Shown piece by piece: positions 33,909 to 42,918 of a DNA stretch of 64,000 nucleotides. The notes beneath the pieces were generated by a model. The model worked only from the letters and a program-made list of their open reading frames with translations, was not told the origin of the DNA and made no database searches. The position numbers and the translations under genes are program-made. The stretch's first letter is position 1, and every line of letters begins with the position of its first letter. Source of the DNA: Hathewaya proteolytica DSM 3090 (GTDB lineage Bacteria > Bacillota > Clostridia > Clostridiales > Clostridiaceae); contig NZ_FRAD01000017.1 in assembly GCF_900142225.1 (NCBI RefSeq), positions 8,074 through 72,073 of the forward strand. Direction: 5' to 3'.

Positions 33909-34939
33909 TGAACACTGACAACTCTTTAGCTGTTTTGCACAAGAAAAAGGTTTATATTTTCTCTGTGATGATGATTTTAGGTGCTAGTGTAATAATATCT
34001 TTTTTTATAAGTCTTAGCTTTGGTGCCTATAAAATATCTATACCCGACATTTTTAAAGCTATATTTATTGATAAAGAAGGATTGAGTAGAAATATCATAT
34101 GGAAAGTAAGAGTCCCAAGAACTTGTGTTGCTGGAGCGGTAGGTGTTTGTTTGTCATTGGCAGGAGCAATTTTACAGGGGGTTATGAGAAACCCCCTGGC
34201 TTCTCCAAATACCATTGGTGTTTCAGCAGGTGCGGGGTTAGTAGCTACCGTAACATTGGTTTTGATTCCAAACTATTCATATCTACTTACACCATGTGCT
34301 TTTATTGGGGCATTTACAATTACATTAATAATATACATAGTATCGTGGAAAGATGGTGTGAATCCTCTGAGAATGATTTTGGCTGGTATTGCCATATCCT
34401 CACTGGTTAATGCAATCATTAATATGATACTTATTTTTTATCCTGATAGAGTACACAATACTTTAGGGTTCACTGTAGGAAGTTTATCAGCTAAGACTTG
34501 GGCAGATTTCAAACTTATCCTTCCTTATGCGGTGATTGGATTTATACTGTCCATGATTATGAGCAAAAAATTAAATATATTGATGCTAGGAGATGAAATT
34601 GCTACTAGCCTTGGACTAAAAATTGAAAGGGTAAGACTAATTTTAATTCTTCTGTCTTCTCTATTAGCTGCCAGTGCAGTCAGTGTTGTTGGTATGCTTG
34701 GCTTTGTAGGACTTATTGTACCACATATAACGAGAATAGTAATTGGATCTGACTATAGATACTTATTGCCAGCTAGTGCTATGCTAGGTGCAGCATTAGT
34801 TACAATCTGTGATACTATTGCAAGAGTGGTAGTAGAGCCTATTGAACTACCTGTGGGGCTTATACTGTCATTGTTTGGAGTTCCATTCTTCCTATATCTA
34901 TTGAGAGGGGGATTGAAGAAACGTGTTAAGAGTAGATAA
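33908..34939 (+). CDS. btuC: FecCD-family ABC transporter permease (BtuC-like)
   Basis: A 343-residue permease starting at GTG 33908, overlapping the btuF stop by one base. It has about ten membrane helices with FecCD motifs: RVPRTCVAGAVGVCLSLAGA, GVMRNPLASPNTIGVSAGAG and GMLGFVGLIVPHITR. The last is the coupling helix region that contacts the ATPase. It transports the ligand delivered by BtuF, here probably cobalamin or a cobinamide, given the riboswitch. Confidence 0.92.
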   Translation: MNTDNSLAVLHKKKVYIFSVMMILGASVIISFFISLSFGAYKISIPDIFKAIFIDKEGLSRNIIWKVRVPRTCVAGAVGVCLSLAGAILQGVMRNPLASPNTIGVSAGAGLVATVTLVLIPNYSYLLTPCAFIGAFTITLIIYIVSWKDGVNPLRMILAGIAISSLVNAIINMILIFYPDRVHNTLGFTVGSLSAKTWADFKLILPYAVIGFILSMIMSKKLNILMLGDEIATSLGLKIERVRLILILLSSLLAASAVSVVGMLGFVGLIVPHITRIVIGSDYRYLLPASAMLGAALVTICDTIARVVVEPIELPVGLILSLFGVPFFLYLLRGGLKKRVKSR

Positions 34940-35717
34940 CTTAAAATTAAAATATGACGAAGAGATTATTGTGGAGGATGTATCTTTTAACATAGAAAAA
35001 AACTCTATAACCACCATAATTGGGCCTAATGGCTGTGGAAAGTCCACCATATTAAAAGCTATTTCAAGAACAAAGAAACCAAGTAAAGGCAATATATATC
35101 TAGAAGACAAGAATATTAGAGAAATTGATCCCAAAGTAATATCGCAGAAAATGGCCATAGTTCCACAAAGCCCCATGGTACCAGAAGATTTTACTGTGAG
35201 GGATTTAATCGGATATGGAAGATATCCTTATCTGGGATGGATGGGGAAATTGACAAAAAAGGATTACGAGATTATAGATTGGGCTATCTATGAGACACGG
35301 TTAGAACAATTACAGCATAGGCAAATATCCACCATGTCAGGTGGAGAGCGGCAGAGAGCATGGATAGCCATGGCATTAGCTCAAAAGCCAGACATACTTT
35401 TATTGGATGAACCCACAACTTATTTGGATATTTCACATCAGTTTGAGTTATTGGAACTAGTAAGAAAATTAAATAAAAAGATGAATATAACTATTGTTAT
35501 GGTTTTACACGATTTAAATCAAGCTGCTAGATACTCAGATAATATAATAGTTATAAAAGATCATAGAAAATATCTAGAGGGTCCACCTGAAAAAATAATC
35601 ACAAAGGATGTTCTGGAAAATGTGTTTAATATAAGTGTAAAAGTAGTTTACGATGAAGATAATAAATGCCCATTTTTTATACCGGTAAACAGCAAAAATG
35701 TGCAAAATATAATTTAA
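34923..35717 (+). CDS. btuD: ABC transporter ATP-binding protein (BtuD-like)
   Basis: A 264-residue ATPase starting at GTG 34923, overlapping the permease gene by 17 bases. Walker A is GPNGCGKST (about 35-43), the Q-loop is VPQSP, the ABC signature is SGGERQRAWIAMALA, Walker B is ILLLDEPTTYLD, and the H-loop is MVLHDLNQAAR. It is the energising subunit of the BtuFCD system. Confidence 0.94.
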   Translation: MLRVDNLKLKYDEEIIVEDVSFNIEKNSITTIIGPNGCGKSTILKAISRTKKPSKGNIYLEDKNIREIDPKVISQKMAIVPQSPMVPEDFTVRDLIGYGRYPYLGWMGKLTKKDYEIIDWAIYETRLEQLQHRQISTMSGGERQRAWIAMALAQKPDILLLDEPTTYLDISHQFELLELVRKLNKKMNITIVMVLHDLNQAARYSDNIIVIKDHRKYLEGPPEKIITKDVLENVFNISVKVVYDEDNKCPFFIPVNSKNVQNII

Positions 35718-35740
35718 AAGTAGTGGGGATGAAGGGAAAT

Positions 35741-38700
35741 ATGCTAAAAATAGCTTATTATACAGCGGTAGATACGTATTTATCAGTAATCAGCAAGGCT
35801 TATGATGAAACAAATAAGGATGAAATTCAATTGAAAGTGTGGCACAAGCGAAATTTGGCTTTAAAAAGGTGCAGGGAAGAGTTGGATATATTTTTAAAGG
35901 AAGCGGATATTTTTATCATTCAACTTATGGGAAATGAAGATAGTCTTCCAGGTTTTAGCGATATAATGCAAGAGCTGCCACGTGGATTGAAAATTTACCT
36001 TCATGGAACTACTGAATATTCTATGAAATTGGCGGCGAAATATAATACCATAGAAGGCAAAGTGGCAAAGATGATGTTCTCTTATATCGTCAACAGTGGC
36101 AGTAGAAACTTTGTAAATATGTTTAAATATTTAAATAATGTTTTTAATAAAGGAAATGAACCCTACGAAAATCCTAAAACTTTGCCTTGGGAGGGAATTT
36201 ATCATCCAAAGCTAGGTACATTTTCTACTTTAGATGATTATTTAAAGGAAAATTATGATGAAAGCAAAATCACCATTGGTATAAGTTTTTATAGGAATTA
36301 TTGGCTAAATGGCGATGTTTTGTTTGTGGACAGTTTGGTTGAAAAAATAGAAGCTATGGGGTGCAATGCCCTTCCTGTCTTTGTGTCTACATATAAAGAT
36401 CAGAATTTAGGGAATCTTGGCATTGCAGGGGCATACAAAAAATATTTCATTAAGGATGATAAACCGGTCATAGATGTGTTAATTAATGTTGTAATGTTTG
36501 CCAATGGTGTTGTGGGTGAGGAACATAAAAAATATCTAGATGTGATAGATGTACCAGTAATTCAAGCAATTCTAAATACGGATAGTTATAAAGTTTGGAA
36601 AAAGGAAAACTACGGCCTTTTGCCGTCAGCTTTGTCCATAGATGTGGCATTGCCAGAATTTGATGGTGGTATAATCACTGTACCCATTGCTCACAAGGAG
36701 ACTAGGATAAATAAGTATTCAGGTATACCTGTTGTGTCTTATATTCCATGTGTAGAGCGCATAAACAAAATTGTAAATATAGCCAAGAATTATGCCCAGC
36801 TTAGAAGTATGGACAACAGTGAGAAAAAAGTAGCTATAATAATGCACAATTATCCGCCTAAAAATGAATTTATTGGATGTGCCTATGGTCTTGATACGCA
36901 GCAGAGCATAATTAATATACTTAAAGCATTAAAAGATGAAGGTATATTGGTGGAAAAAATATACGAAAATTCTGGCGAACTTATGGATGAACTTTTGAAG
37001 TGTGCTACAGGTCATGAAGGTTGGAATACGGATGAAAAAATAAAAAACTCTAAGTTTGTAACTAGGCAGCAGTACCTTCAGTGGTTTGAAGGAGTAGAAG
37101 AAAAAGTAAAAGATGAAATGGTAGATAAGTGGGGTACACCACTTGGTGATGGCATGGTTTACGATGATAATATAATCATTCCGGGCGTGGTCAATGGCAA
37201 TGTATTTATTGGTATACAGCCCACTAGGGGATTTTCCATGGATCCTGGAGCTATATACCATAGTCCAGATATACCTATGGGACATCATTATTTAGCTTAC
37301 TACAGGTGGATAAAGTATAAATTTAAAGCTAATGCTGTGATTCACATGGGAAAGCACGGCTCTTTGGAATGGTTGCCAGGAAAGGCTGTGGCATTATCTG
37401 AAGAATGTAATAGTGATGTTGTTATTGATGATTTACCTAATATCTATCCGTATATTATCAATAATCCAGGGGAGGGTACTCAAGCTAAAAGGCGAAGTTA
37501 TGCGTGCATAATAGATCACTTAGAACCTGCCATGGAGAATGCTGGCCTGTACGAAGAGTTGGAAGAGCTAGAAAACAAAATAGATGAATATTATGAGGCA
37601 AAAACCTATCAATCAGATAAGTGTGAGGGTATGGAGAAGGACATAGAGGAGTTAATAAATAAATGTGCTTTGGAACAGGATCTTAAATTAGAAGAAGTAT
37701 GTTTTCAGGATAAACTTCAAAAAGTTCATGGATATCTCAATGAAATGAAGGATACACTTATAAACAATGGGCTTCATATTTTAGGTCAATATCCTGAAGG
37801 GGAAAACATGGTAAAGTTTTTAGTAGCCTTAACTAGGTTGTCTAATTCAGATGTGCCATCTCTAAGAGAAACTATAGCTATGGCCTACGGATATTCTATA
37901 GACTATCTATATGAAAATATTGGAATTATTGTAGAACATAACAAAACAGGTGGACAAATCATCGAAGATATCAATGACAGGTCCGTTGAATTAGTGCAAT
38001 TTGCCATGGATAATGAAGATTGTGATATAAGACAAAGGATATTTAGCAATTTTGTATTATGTCAAGAAGAATTATGTAACATTATTAAATACATTAAGCA
38101 CCATCTTTTGAATAAAATATGTAGAACCAGGGAGGAAATAGAGCATTTAGTAGATGCTATAAATGGGAGATTCATACCACCTGGCCCTTCAGGAGCACCA
38201 ACTAGGGGACAAGCAGATATCCTTCCCACAGGGAGGAATTTTTATACAGTAAATCCCTTTTCTATTCCATCACAATTTGCATGGAATACAGGTGTGGATT
38301 TAGGGAAACAATTATTGGAGAGGTATAGACAGGAGAATAATGGTGATTATCCTGAAAATGTGGGTATTGTTTTGTTTGGAAGTCCAACCATGAGAACTAG
38401 AGGTGAAGATGTGGCAGAAATATTATACCTCATTGGTGTTAGACCTATATGGCAGCAAGGTGGTGCAACGGTGAAAGGTTTTCATATTATACCTCTAGAG
38501 GAGCTAGGCAGACCACGTATAGATGTAACCATAAGGGCTAGTGGTTTTTTTAGAGATGGATTTCCTAATTTAATGGAACTCATAGATGAAGCTATACAGG
38601 AAGTGTCATCTATGCATGAAAAAGAAGAGCAGAATTATATTTTAAAGCATATGAACCAGGATATAAAAGATCTGATGGATCAGGGAACTAGTTTAGAAGA

Positions 38701-39439
38701 GGCTAGAGAAATAAGTTCTTACAGGATATTTAGTGCAAAACCTGGGGCATATGGTGCTGGTGTAAATACTCTGGTTGACGAGAAGAATTGGAAAACTAAC
38801 AGCGATATGGCTAAGGTATACTTGGAATGGGGTGGCTATGTGTACGGAAAAAAGGTTTACGGACAGTGTCACAAGGAAGCTTTTAAGAACAGGTTATCCA
38901 AACTGGATTTAGCAGTTAAAAATATAGATACAAAGGAAACAGACGTCATTGCCAATGACGATAATTACGCATATTTAGGTGGTATGGTGGCAGCCACCAC
39001 TGAGTTTAAAGGAAAAGCTATTAAAGGATTTGTGGGAGATTCTTCTGACCCTACAAGAGTAAAGACTAAAGATATAAAAGAGGAAACAAAATTTCTTGTA
39101 AGGACTAAATTATTGAATCCTAAATGGTACAATGGCTTAAAGAAACATGGCTTTAAAGGTGCAACAGATGTTTCAAGAACTGTGGATTATGTATTTGGTT
39201 GGGGTGCTACCACAGGTGTAATAGACGATTGGACATACAATCAGATAACAGAAAAATTCATAAAGGATAAAGATTTTTCAGAGTGGATGAAGGAAAATAA
39301 TCCTTGGGCCTTGCAAAACATCATAGAGAGAATGCTAGAAGCAATTCAAAGAGAAATGTGGCATGTTGATGAGGAGACTGTAAAGGTACTAAAAAGAGAA
39401 TGTTTAGACAATGAAAGTTTGTTAGAAAGAGATTTGTGA
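35741..39439 (+). CDS. cobN: CobN/BchH-family chelatase large subunit
   Basis: ATG 35741 with AAGGGAA just upstream is preferred; an in-frame ATG at 35729 is the alternative. The ~1232-residue protein is of typical CobN length. Family landmarks are AVIHMGKHGSLEWLPGKAVA, the PPGPSGAPTRGQADILPTGRN segment split around residue 820, and RTRGEDVAEILYLIG. In aerobic B12 synthesis CobN inserts cobalt with CobS and CobT, but no CobS/CobT or Mg-chelatase ATPase gene lies in this window. Its place behind btuFCD under a cobalamin riboswitch is common, and the partner or true substrate is unclear. Confidence 0.9.
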   Translation: MLKIAYYTAVDTYLSVISKAYDETNKDEIQLKVWHKRNLALKRCREELDIFLKEADIFIIQLMGNEDSLPGFSDIMQELPRGLKIYLHGTTEYSMKLAAKYNTIEGKVAKMMFSYIVNSGSRNFVNMFKYLNNVFNKGNEPYENPKTLPWEGIYHPKLGTFSTLDDYLKENYDESKITIGISFYRNYWLNGDVLFVDSLVEKIEAMGCNALPVFVSTYKDQNLGNLGIAGAYKKYFIKDDKPVIDVLINVVMFANGVVGEEHKKYLDVIDVPVIQAILNTDSYKVWKKENYGLLPSALSIDVALPEFDGGIITVPIAHKETRINKYSGIPVVSYIPCVERINKIVNIAKNYAQLRSMDNSEKKVAIIMHNYPPKNEFIGCAYGLDTQQSIINILKALKDEGILVEKIYENSGELMDELLKCATGHEGWNTDEKIKNSKFVTRQQYLQWFEGVEEKVKDEMVDKWGTPLGDGMVYDDNIIIPGVVNGNVFIGIQPTRGFSMDPGAIYHSPDIPMGHHYLAYYRWIKYKFKANAVIHMGKHGSLEWLPGKAVALSEECNSDVVIDDLPNIYPYIINNPGEGTQAKRRSYACIIDHLEPAMENAGLYEELEELENKIDEYYEAKTYQSDKCEGMEKDIEELINKCALEQDLKLEEVCFQDKLQKVHGYLNEMKDTLINNGLHILGQYPEGENMVKFLVALTRLSNSDVPSLRETIAMAYGYSIDYLYENIGIIVEHNKTGGQIIEDINDRSVELVQFAMDNEDCDIRQRIFSNFVLCQEELCNIIKYIKHHLLNKICRTREEIEHLVDAINGRFIPPGPSGAPTRGQADILPTGRNFYTVNPFSIPSQFAWNTGVDLGKQLLERYRQENNGDYPENVGIVLFGSPTMRTRGEDVAEILYLIGVRPIWQQGGATVKGFHIIPLEELGRPRIDVTIRASGFFRDGFPNLMELIDEAIQEVSSMHEKEEQNYILKHMNQDIKDLMDQGTSLEEAREISSYRIFSAKPGAYGAGVNTLVDEKNWKTNSDMAKVYLEWGGYVYGKKVYGQCHKEAFKNRLSKLDLAVKNIDTKETDVIANDDNYAYLGGMVAATTEFKGKAIKGFVGDSSDPTRVKTKDIKEETKFLVRTKLLNPKWYNGLKKHGFKGATDVSRTVDYVFGWGATTGVIDDWTYNQITEKFIKDKDFSEWMKENNPWALQNIIERMLEAIQREMWHVDEETVKVLKRECLDNESLLERDL

Positions 39440-39445
39440 TATACA

Positions 39446-39494
39446 AAACAAGCTACACTTTAGGTAAAACTGAAGTAGTAGCTTGTTTGTTGTT
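39446..39494. terminator. Bidirectional terminator between cobN and the cysteine desulfurase gene
   Basis: AAACAAGCTAC and GTAGCTTGTTTG form the outer arms, with an inner ACTTTAGGT / ACTGAAGT stem, between two convergent genes. Confidence 0.75.
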
Positions 39495-39508
39495 ATATGA
39501 GTTAATTT

Positions 39509-40666
39509 CTATTTCATCATCTCTTGTATTGTTTTCAATGCATATTCAATGTCTTCTTTTGTATTGAAATACCCTATGCTGAATCTTATGGTGCCATCTG
39601 GGAAGGTGCCAAGGGTTTCATGAGCTGATGGGGCACAATGCATTCCGCAACGTGTGGATATGCCGTAATCACGACTTAAAGTGTGTGCAAATTCCCCCAT
39701 GTCTTTGTCCACCAAAGTTATTGACACTGTGGATAACCTTTGTGACATATCCTCGAGATCGTGGTGGCCAACTATGCGCAATCCTGGGATTTCCTTTAAC
39801 CCATTCATGAATACTTTGCAAAGTTCCATTTCGTGAGTGTGGATAGCTTCAAGGCCCGTTTTCATTATAAATTTTAGGGAGGTGTTTAAAGAAAGAATTC
39901 CTATGACATTGGGCGTTCCACCTTCAAATTTATCAGGCATATATGAGGGTTGCTCTTCTTTGTCGGAAAGACTGCCTGTCCCACCTTCAATTAAAGGGCA
40001 TACTTCTTTGTTTAATCTGTCATTGATAAGGAATCCACCAATACCTGGGGCTGCTAACAGTGACTTATGACCTGTGAAACAAAGGCAGTCTATATTAAAT
40101 TTCTCCATGTCTATAGGCAATACACCAGCGCTTTGAGCGGCATCTACAATGAAAAATAAATTATGTTTCTTGCATATTTCTCCAACCTGTTCAAGAGGCA
40201 AAACGGTACCACATACATTAGAACAGTGAGTCATTATTATGGCCTTTGTATTTGATTTTATGTACTTTTCAATAATTGTAGGATCTAGATCTCCTTTTCT
40301 AGAGCAGGGAACTCTGGAAAATTCTATTCCTTTTTTAGAAAGGGACGTCAGTGGGCGCATTACGGCATTGTGTTCCATGGAGGATACTATGACGTGATCA
40401 CCAGATTTTAAAAGGCCTTTCATTACTACATTCAAGCTTTCAGTTATATTTTTTGTGAATATAACATTTTCAGGCTTATTAAAGTTAAATAATTCACAAA
40501 GCAATTCTCTCGTTTCAAAAATAGTATTTTCTGTGGAAAAAGCGTCGCTGTAAGTGCTTCTATTTACGGAAGAACCGCAGTTTAGTAGATAATCTGAAAT
40601 TACATTTTCTATGCCAGGAGCTTTTGGATAGGAAGTAGCTCCGTTGTCTAAATATATTTTTTTCAT
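39509..40666 (-). CDS. Cysteine desulfurase/selenocysteine lyase-family aminotransferase (class V)
   Basis: A 385-residue PLP enzyme. The PLP lysine lies in FTGHKSLLAAPG near residue 200, with the conserved Asp of FIVDAAQSAG. The persulfide Cys is in RCGMHCAPSAHETLG near residue 350, the SufS/CsdB-type HCAP motif. It starts YLDNGATSYPKAPG, as in the clostridial cysteine desulfurase family linked to selenium genes. It is divergent from yedE. The enzyme would release sulfur or selenium for the TusA-like carrier. A role in selenium delivery is inferred from its neighbours. Confidence 0.88.
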   Translation of the reverse strand: MKKIYLDNGATSYPKAPGIENVISDYLLNCGSSVNRSTYSDAFSTENTIFETRELLCELFNFNKPENVIFTKNITESLNVVMKGLLKSGDHVIVSSMEHNAVMRPLTSLSKKGIEFSRVPCSRKGDLDPTIIEKYIKSNTKAIIMTHCSNVCGTVLPLEQVGEICKKHNLFFIVDAAQSAGVLPIDMEKFNIDCLCFTGHKSLLAAPGIGGFLINDRLNKEVCPLIEGGTGSLSDKEEQPSYMPDKFEGGTPNVIGILSLNTSLKFIMKTGLEAIHTHEMELCKVFMNGLKEIPGLRIVGHHDLEDMSQRLSTVSITLVDKDMGEFAHTLSRDYGISTRCGMHCAPSAHETLGTFPDGTIRFSIGYFNTKEDIEYALKTIQEMMK

Positions 40667-40916
40667 ACATTTTCTCCAATCATCATTGTTAATATTCTTA
40701 TTATTTATTATACCTTAATTTCATGAAATATGGGTAGTGTGAAGGAGTAAAAATATGACTATAGAAAATTTAAATAGATAGATAAAAAACTATTTAAAAT
40801 ATGTATTTGATATGAATATAACAAATCACTTTGATATAATTACTGTGGAACTTATAAGTAAAAACATAGAAAATGGTATGTGGTACCATAAAAAACAAAA
40901 AATTAGGAGGGTAATT

Positions 40917-42020
40917 ATGAAAGACAAAAAGGGTATTATTATTATCATTGCCGGTGCTATCATAGGGTTTTTATCGGCTTCGCTGGTAAAAATGGGTAAC
41001 CCAGGCAATATGGGTTTGTGTATCGCTTGTTTCCTTAGAGATATTGCAGGAGCAGTTGGAATACACAATGCAAAAATTGTTCAGTACATAAGACCAGAGG
41101 TAATTGGTATAGTAATCGGAGCATTTTGCATGAGTTTAATCGGAAAGGAATTTAAATCAAAGGGTGGTTCCTCTCCATTTACAAGATTTATACTAGGCTT
41201 TATGGTTATGATAGGAGCTTTAATGTTCCTTGGATGCCCAATGAGAATGGTACTTAGAATTGCTGGTGGAGACATGAATGCAGTTGTAGGTCTTGTTGGA
41301 TTTATTGCAGGTATTCTTGTAGGTATTGTATGCCTTAAAAAAGGTTTTTCGCTTAGAAGAACATACAAACAAGGCATGATTGAAGGAACATCGATTTCAA
41401 TTGTAAATGTAGCATTGCTTATATTATTAATTGCAGCACCTGCATTTATTATATTCAGTGCTGAAGGACCTGGTTCTATGCATGCACCAATATACTTTGC
41501 TTTAGGTGTTGGTATGGTAGCAGGAATAATTGGACAAAAGACAAGATTGTGTATGGTTGGCGGTATCAGAGATACAGTTATGTTCAAAGATACTTATTTA
41601 TTAAAAGGATTTTTAAGTATTATTTTGTTTGCATTTATAGGCAATTTAATTTTTGGACAGTTTAAATTCGGTTTTGAGGGACAACCTATAGCTCATAATG
41701 ATGGTCTTTGGAATTTCCTTGGAATGGTAGTTGTTGGATGGGGCAGTGTTCTTTTAGGCGGATGTCCATTTAGACAACTTATATTGGCTGGTGAAGGCAA
41801 CAGTGACTCATCTATCACTATACTTGGAATGGTACTAGGTGCAGCTTTCTGCCATAACTTCAAACTTGCTTCATCAGGTAAAGGACCTACTCCAAATGGT
41901 AAGGTTGCAGTTATTATATGTGTTGTAGTACTCCTTGTAATATCTTACTTAAATTCTGAAAAGTTCGCTGATAAAAAGGCAAAGAATAAAGAAAAGGGTG
42001 TGAAAGTTAATGCTAATTAA
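40917..42020 (+). CDS. yedE: YedE-type selenium-metabolism membrane transporter
   Basis: ATG 40917 follows GGAGGG by 7 bases; the open frame extends 35 codons further without a site. The ~367-residue protein has about ten membrane helices in two related halves. Each carries a Cys motif: GLCIACFLRD near residue 36, GCPMR, then RLCMVGGIRD and GGCPFRQL. These are features of the YeeE/YedE family, whose selenium-linked branch travels with TusA-like, DUF3343 and selD genes. It probably imports a reduced sulfur or selenium species. It overlaps the next gene by 11 bases. Confidence 0.9.
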   Translation: MKDKKGIIIIIAGAIIGFLSASLVKMGNPGNMGLCIACFLRDIAGAVGIHNAKIVQYIRPEVIGIVIGAFCMSLIGKEFKSKGGSSPFTRFILGFMVMIGALMFLGCPMRMVLRIAGGDMNAVVGLVGFIAGILVGIVCLKKGFSLRRTYKQGMIEGTSISIVNVALLILLIAAPAFIIFSAEGPGSMHAPIYFALGVGMVAGIIGQKTRLCMVGGIRDTVMFKDTYLLKGFLSIILFAFIGNLIFGQFKFGFEGQPIAHNDGLWNFLGMVVVGWGSVLLGGCPFRQLILAGEGNSDSSITILGMVLGAAFCHNFKLASSGKGPTPNGKVAVIICVVVLLVISYLNSEKFADKKAKNKEKGVKVNAN

Positions 42021-42219
42021 TGCAAGAGGATTATCTTGCCCACAGCCAGTAATTCTTGCAAAAGAAGCTGTAGACAAGGGTGAAAAAGAAGTTGAAGTGC
42101 TGGTAGATGATGGAGCTCCAAAGGAAAATGTACCAAGATTCCTTACTAATGCTGGATATAAGGTTACAGTAAAGGAAGACAACGATGAAGATGGATACGT
42201 AATAACAGCAATCAAATAG
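42010..42219 (+). CDS. TusA/SirA-like sulfur or selenium carrier protein
   Basis: A 69-residue protein with the CPxP motif (ARGLSCPQPVILAKEA, Cys near residue 10) and the beta-alpha fold of TusA. It starts 11 bases inside the yedE gene, so translation is coupled. In many selenium-using bacteria this domain is the first third of YedF, which also has a DsrE-like domain; that second domain is absent here. The Cys likely carries persulfide or selenopersulfide from the desulfurase. Confidence 0.88.
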   Translation: MLINARGLSCPQPVILAKEAVDKGEKEVEVLVDDGAPKENVPRFLTNAGYKVTVKEDNDEDGYVITAIK

Positions 42220-42305
42220 GCAAAATAGTTATGGTATTGACAATAATAAGGGTTATGATAATATAACAGGGGAATGTAAATTGTCAATATGAACGGAGAA
42301 TTACT

Positions 42306-42539
42306 ATGGAATATTTAGGTTTGTTTTTTACGCATTCGGGTGCAATAAAATTTAAGCGAATACTTGACGCAAAGAGTAGTCCCTGCGAGCTTATGCCAGT
42401 GCCAAGGAAGCTTAGTTCCAATTGTGGCATCTGCGCTAAGTTTTATTCGGAATCTGTGGAAGATGACATCAATGATGAGGTAGAGAAAATCTATCAGGTT
42501 TCAGATGAGGGGTACAAGCTTATATACGACGCTGAATAA
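42306..42539 (+). CDS. DUF3343 putative Se/S carrier
   Basis: A 77-residue protein matching DUF3343. It begins YLGLFFTHSGAIKFKRIL and contains PVPRKLSSNCGICAKF, with a CGIC pair near residues 40-43. This family is strongly associated with yedE/yedF and Sec-utilisation genes and is thought to carry Se or S. It follows the TusA-like gene after an 86-base gap and is closed by a terminator. Confidence 0.88.
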   Translation: MEYLGLFFTHSGAIKFKRILDAKSSPCELMPVPRKLSSNCGICAKFYSESVEDDINDEVEKIYQVSDEGYKLIYDAE

Positions 42540-42549
42540 TTTTAATTAA

Positions 42550-42598
42550 AATAGGCTTATACTATGGGTGAAAAACTTGTGGTATAGGCCTATTTTTT
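42550..42598 (+). terminator. Rho-independent terminator
   Basis: AATAGGCTTATACTA pairs with GGTATAGGCCTATT, followed by TTTTT. It ends the selenium cluster and insulates it from the metal exporter. Confidence 0.85.
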
Positions 42599-42694
42599 GT
42601 AGAAAAATGTGGTATTATTCTCATTGACAATGGGCAATGAGTGTTATAAAATATATTCAATACTCTTTGCACTGCATACAAATCTACAGTACAA

Positions 42695-42804
42695 ACTGAG
42701 CAGGCGATGAACATAGGATTTATGTTGTTGTGTTCGTGGGGCCGGGCCACTCTTTGGTGGCAGCAGATGAATATTATTTAATTATTAACATCTGTGGGAC
42801 AGTA
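42695..42804 (+). ncRNA. NiCo riboswitch (czcD RNA)
   Basis: ACTGAGCAGGCGATGAAC, then GGGGCCGGGCCACT, GGTGGCAGCAGATGA and ACATCTGTGGGACAGT match, in order, the conserved core of the NiCo class. Members bind cobalt or nickel cooperatively in a four-helix junction and switch on metal exporters. The gene downstream encodes a CDF-family efflux protein, as expected. The 3' strand of the aptamer is also the 5' arm of the terminator at 42788-42836, so metal binding should prevent termination. Confidence 0.92.
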
Positions 42805-42836
42805 GTTTACTATTATTGTTCCATAGGTGTTTTTTC
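42788..42836 (+). terminator. Riboswitch-controlled terminator
   Basis: ACATCTGTGGGACA (42788-42801) pairs with TGTTCCATAGGTGT (42817-42830) through all 14 positions including G-U pairs, followed by TTTTTT. It competes with closure of the NiCo aptamer. Confidence 0.88.
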
Positions 42837-42918
42837 TTTACCCCAATTGGAACTGAATCACTGATTGATTTTGCATGTGCCATAGAGCTATCTTACTAAT
42901 TTGGGAGGGTAACTTTTT

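Noticed and set aside
41081..41587. Minus-strand frame of 168 codons inside yedE
   Set aside because: Shadow of the membrane protein; repetitive Ile/Pro/Thr composition typical of antisense frames.
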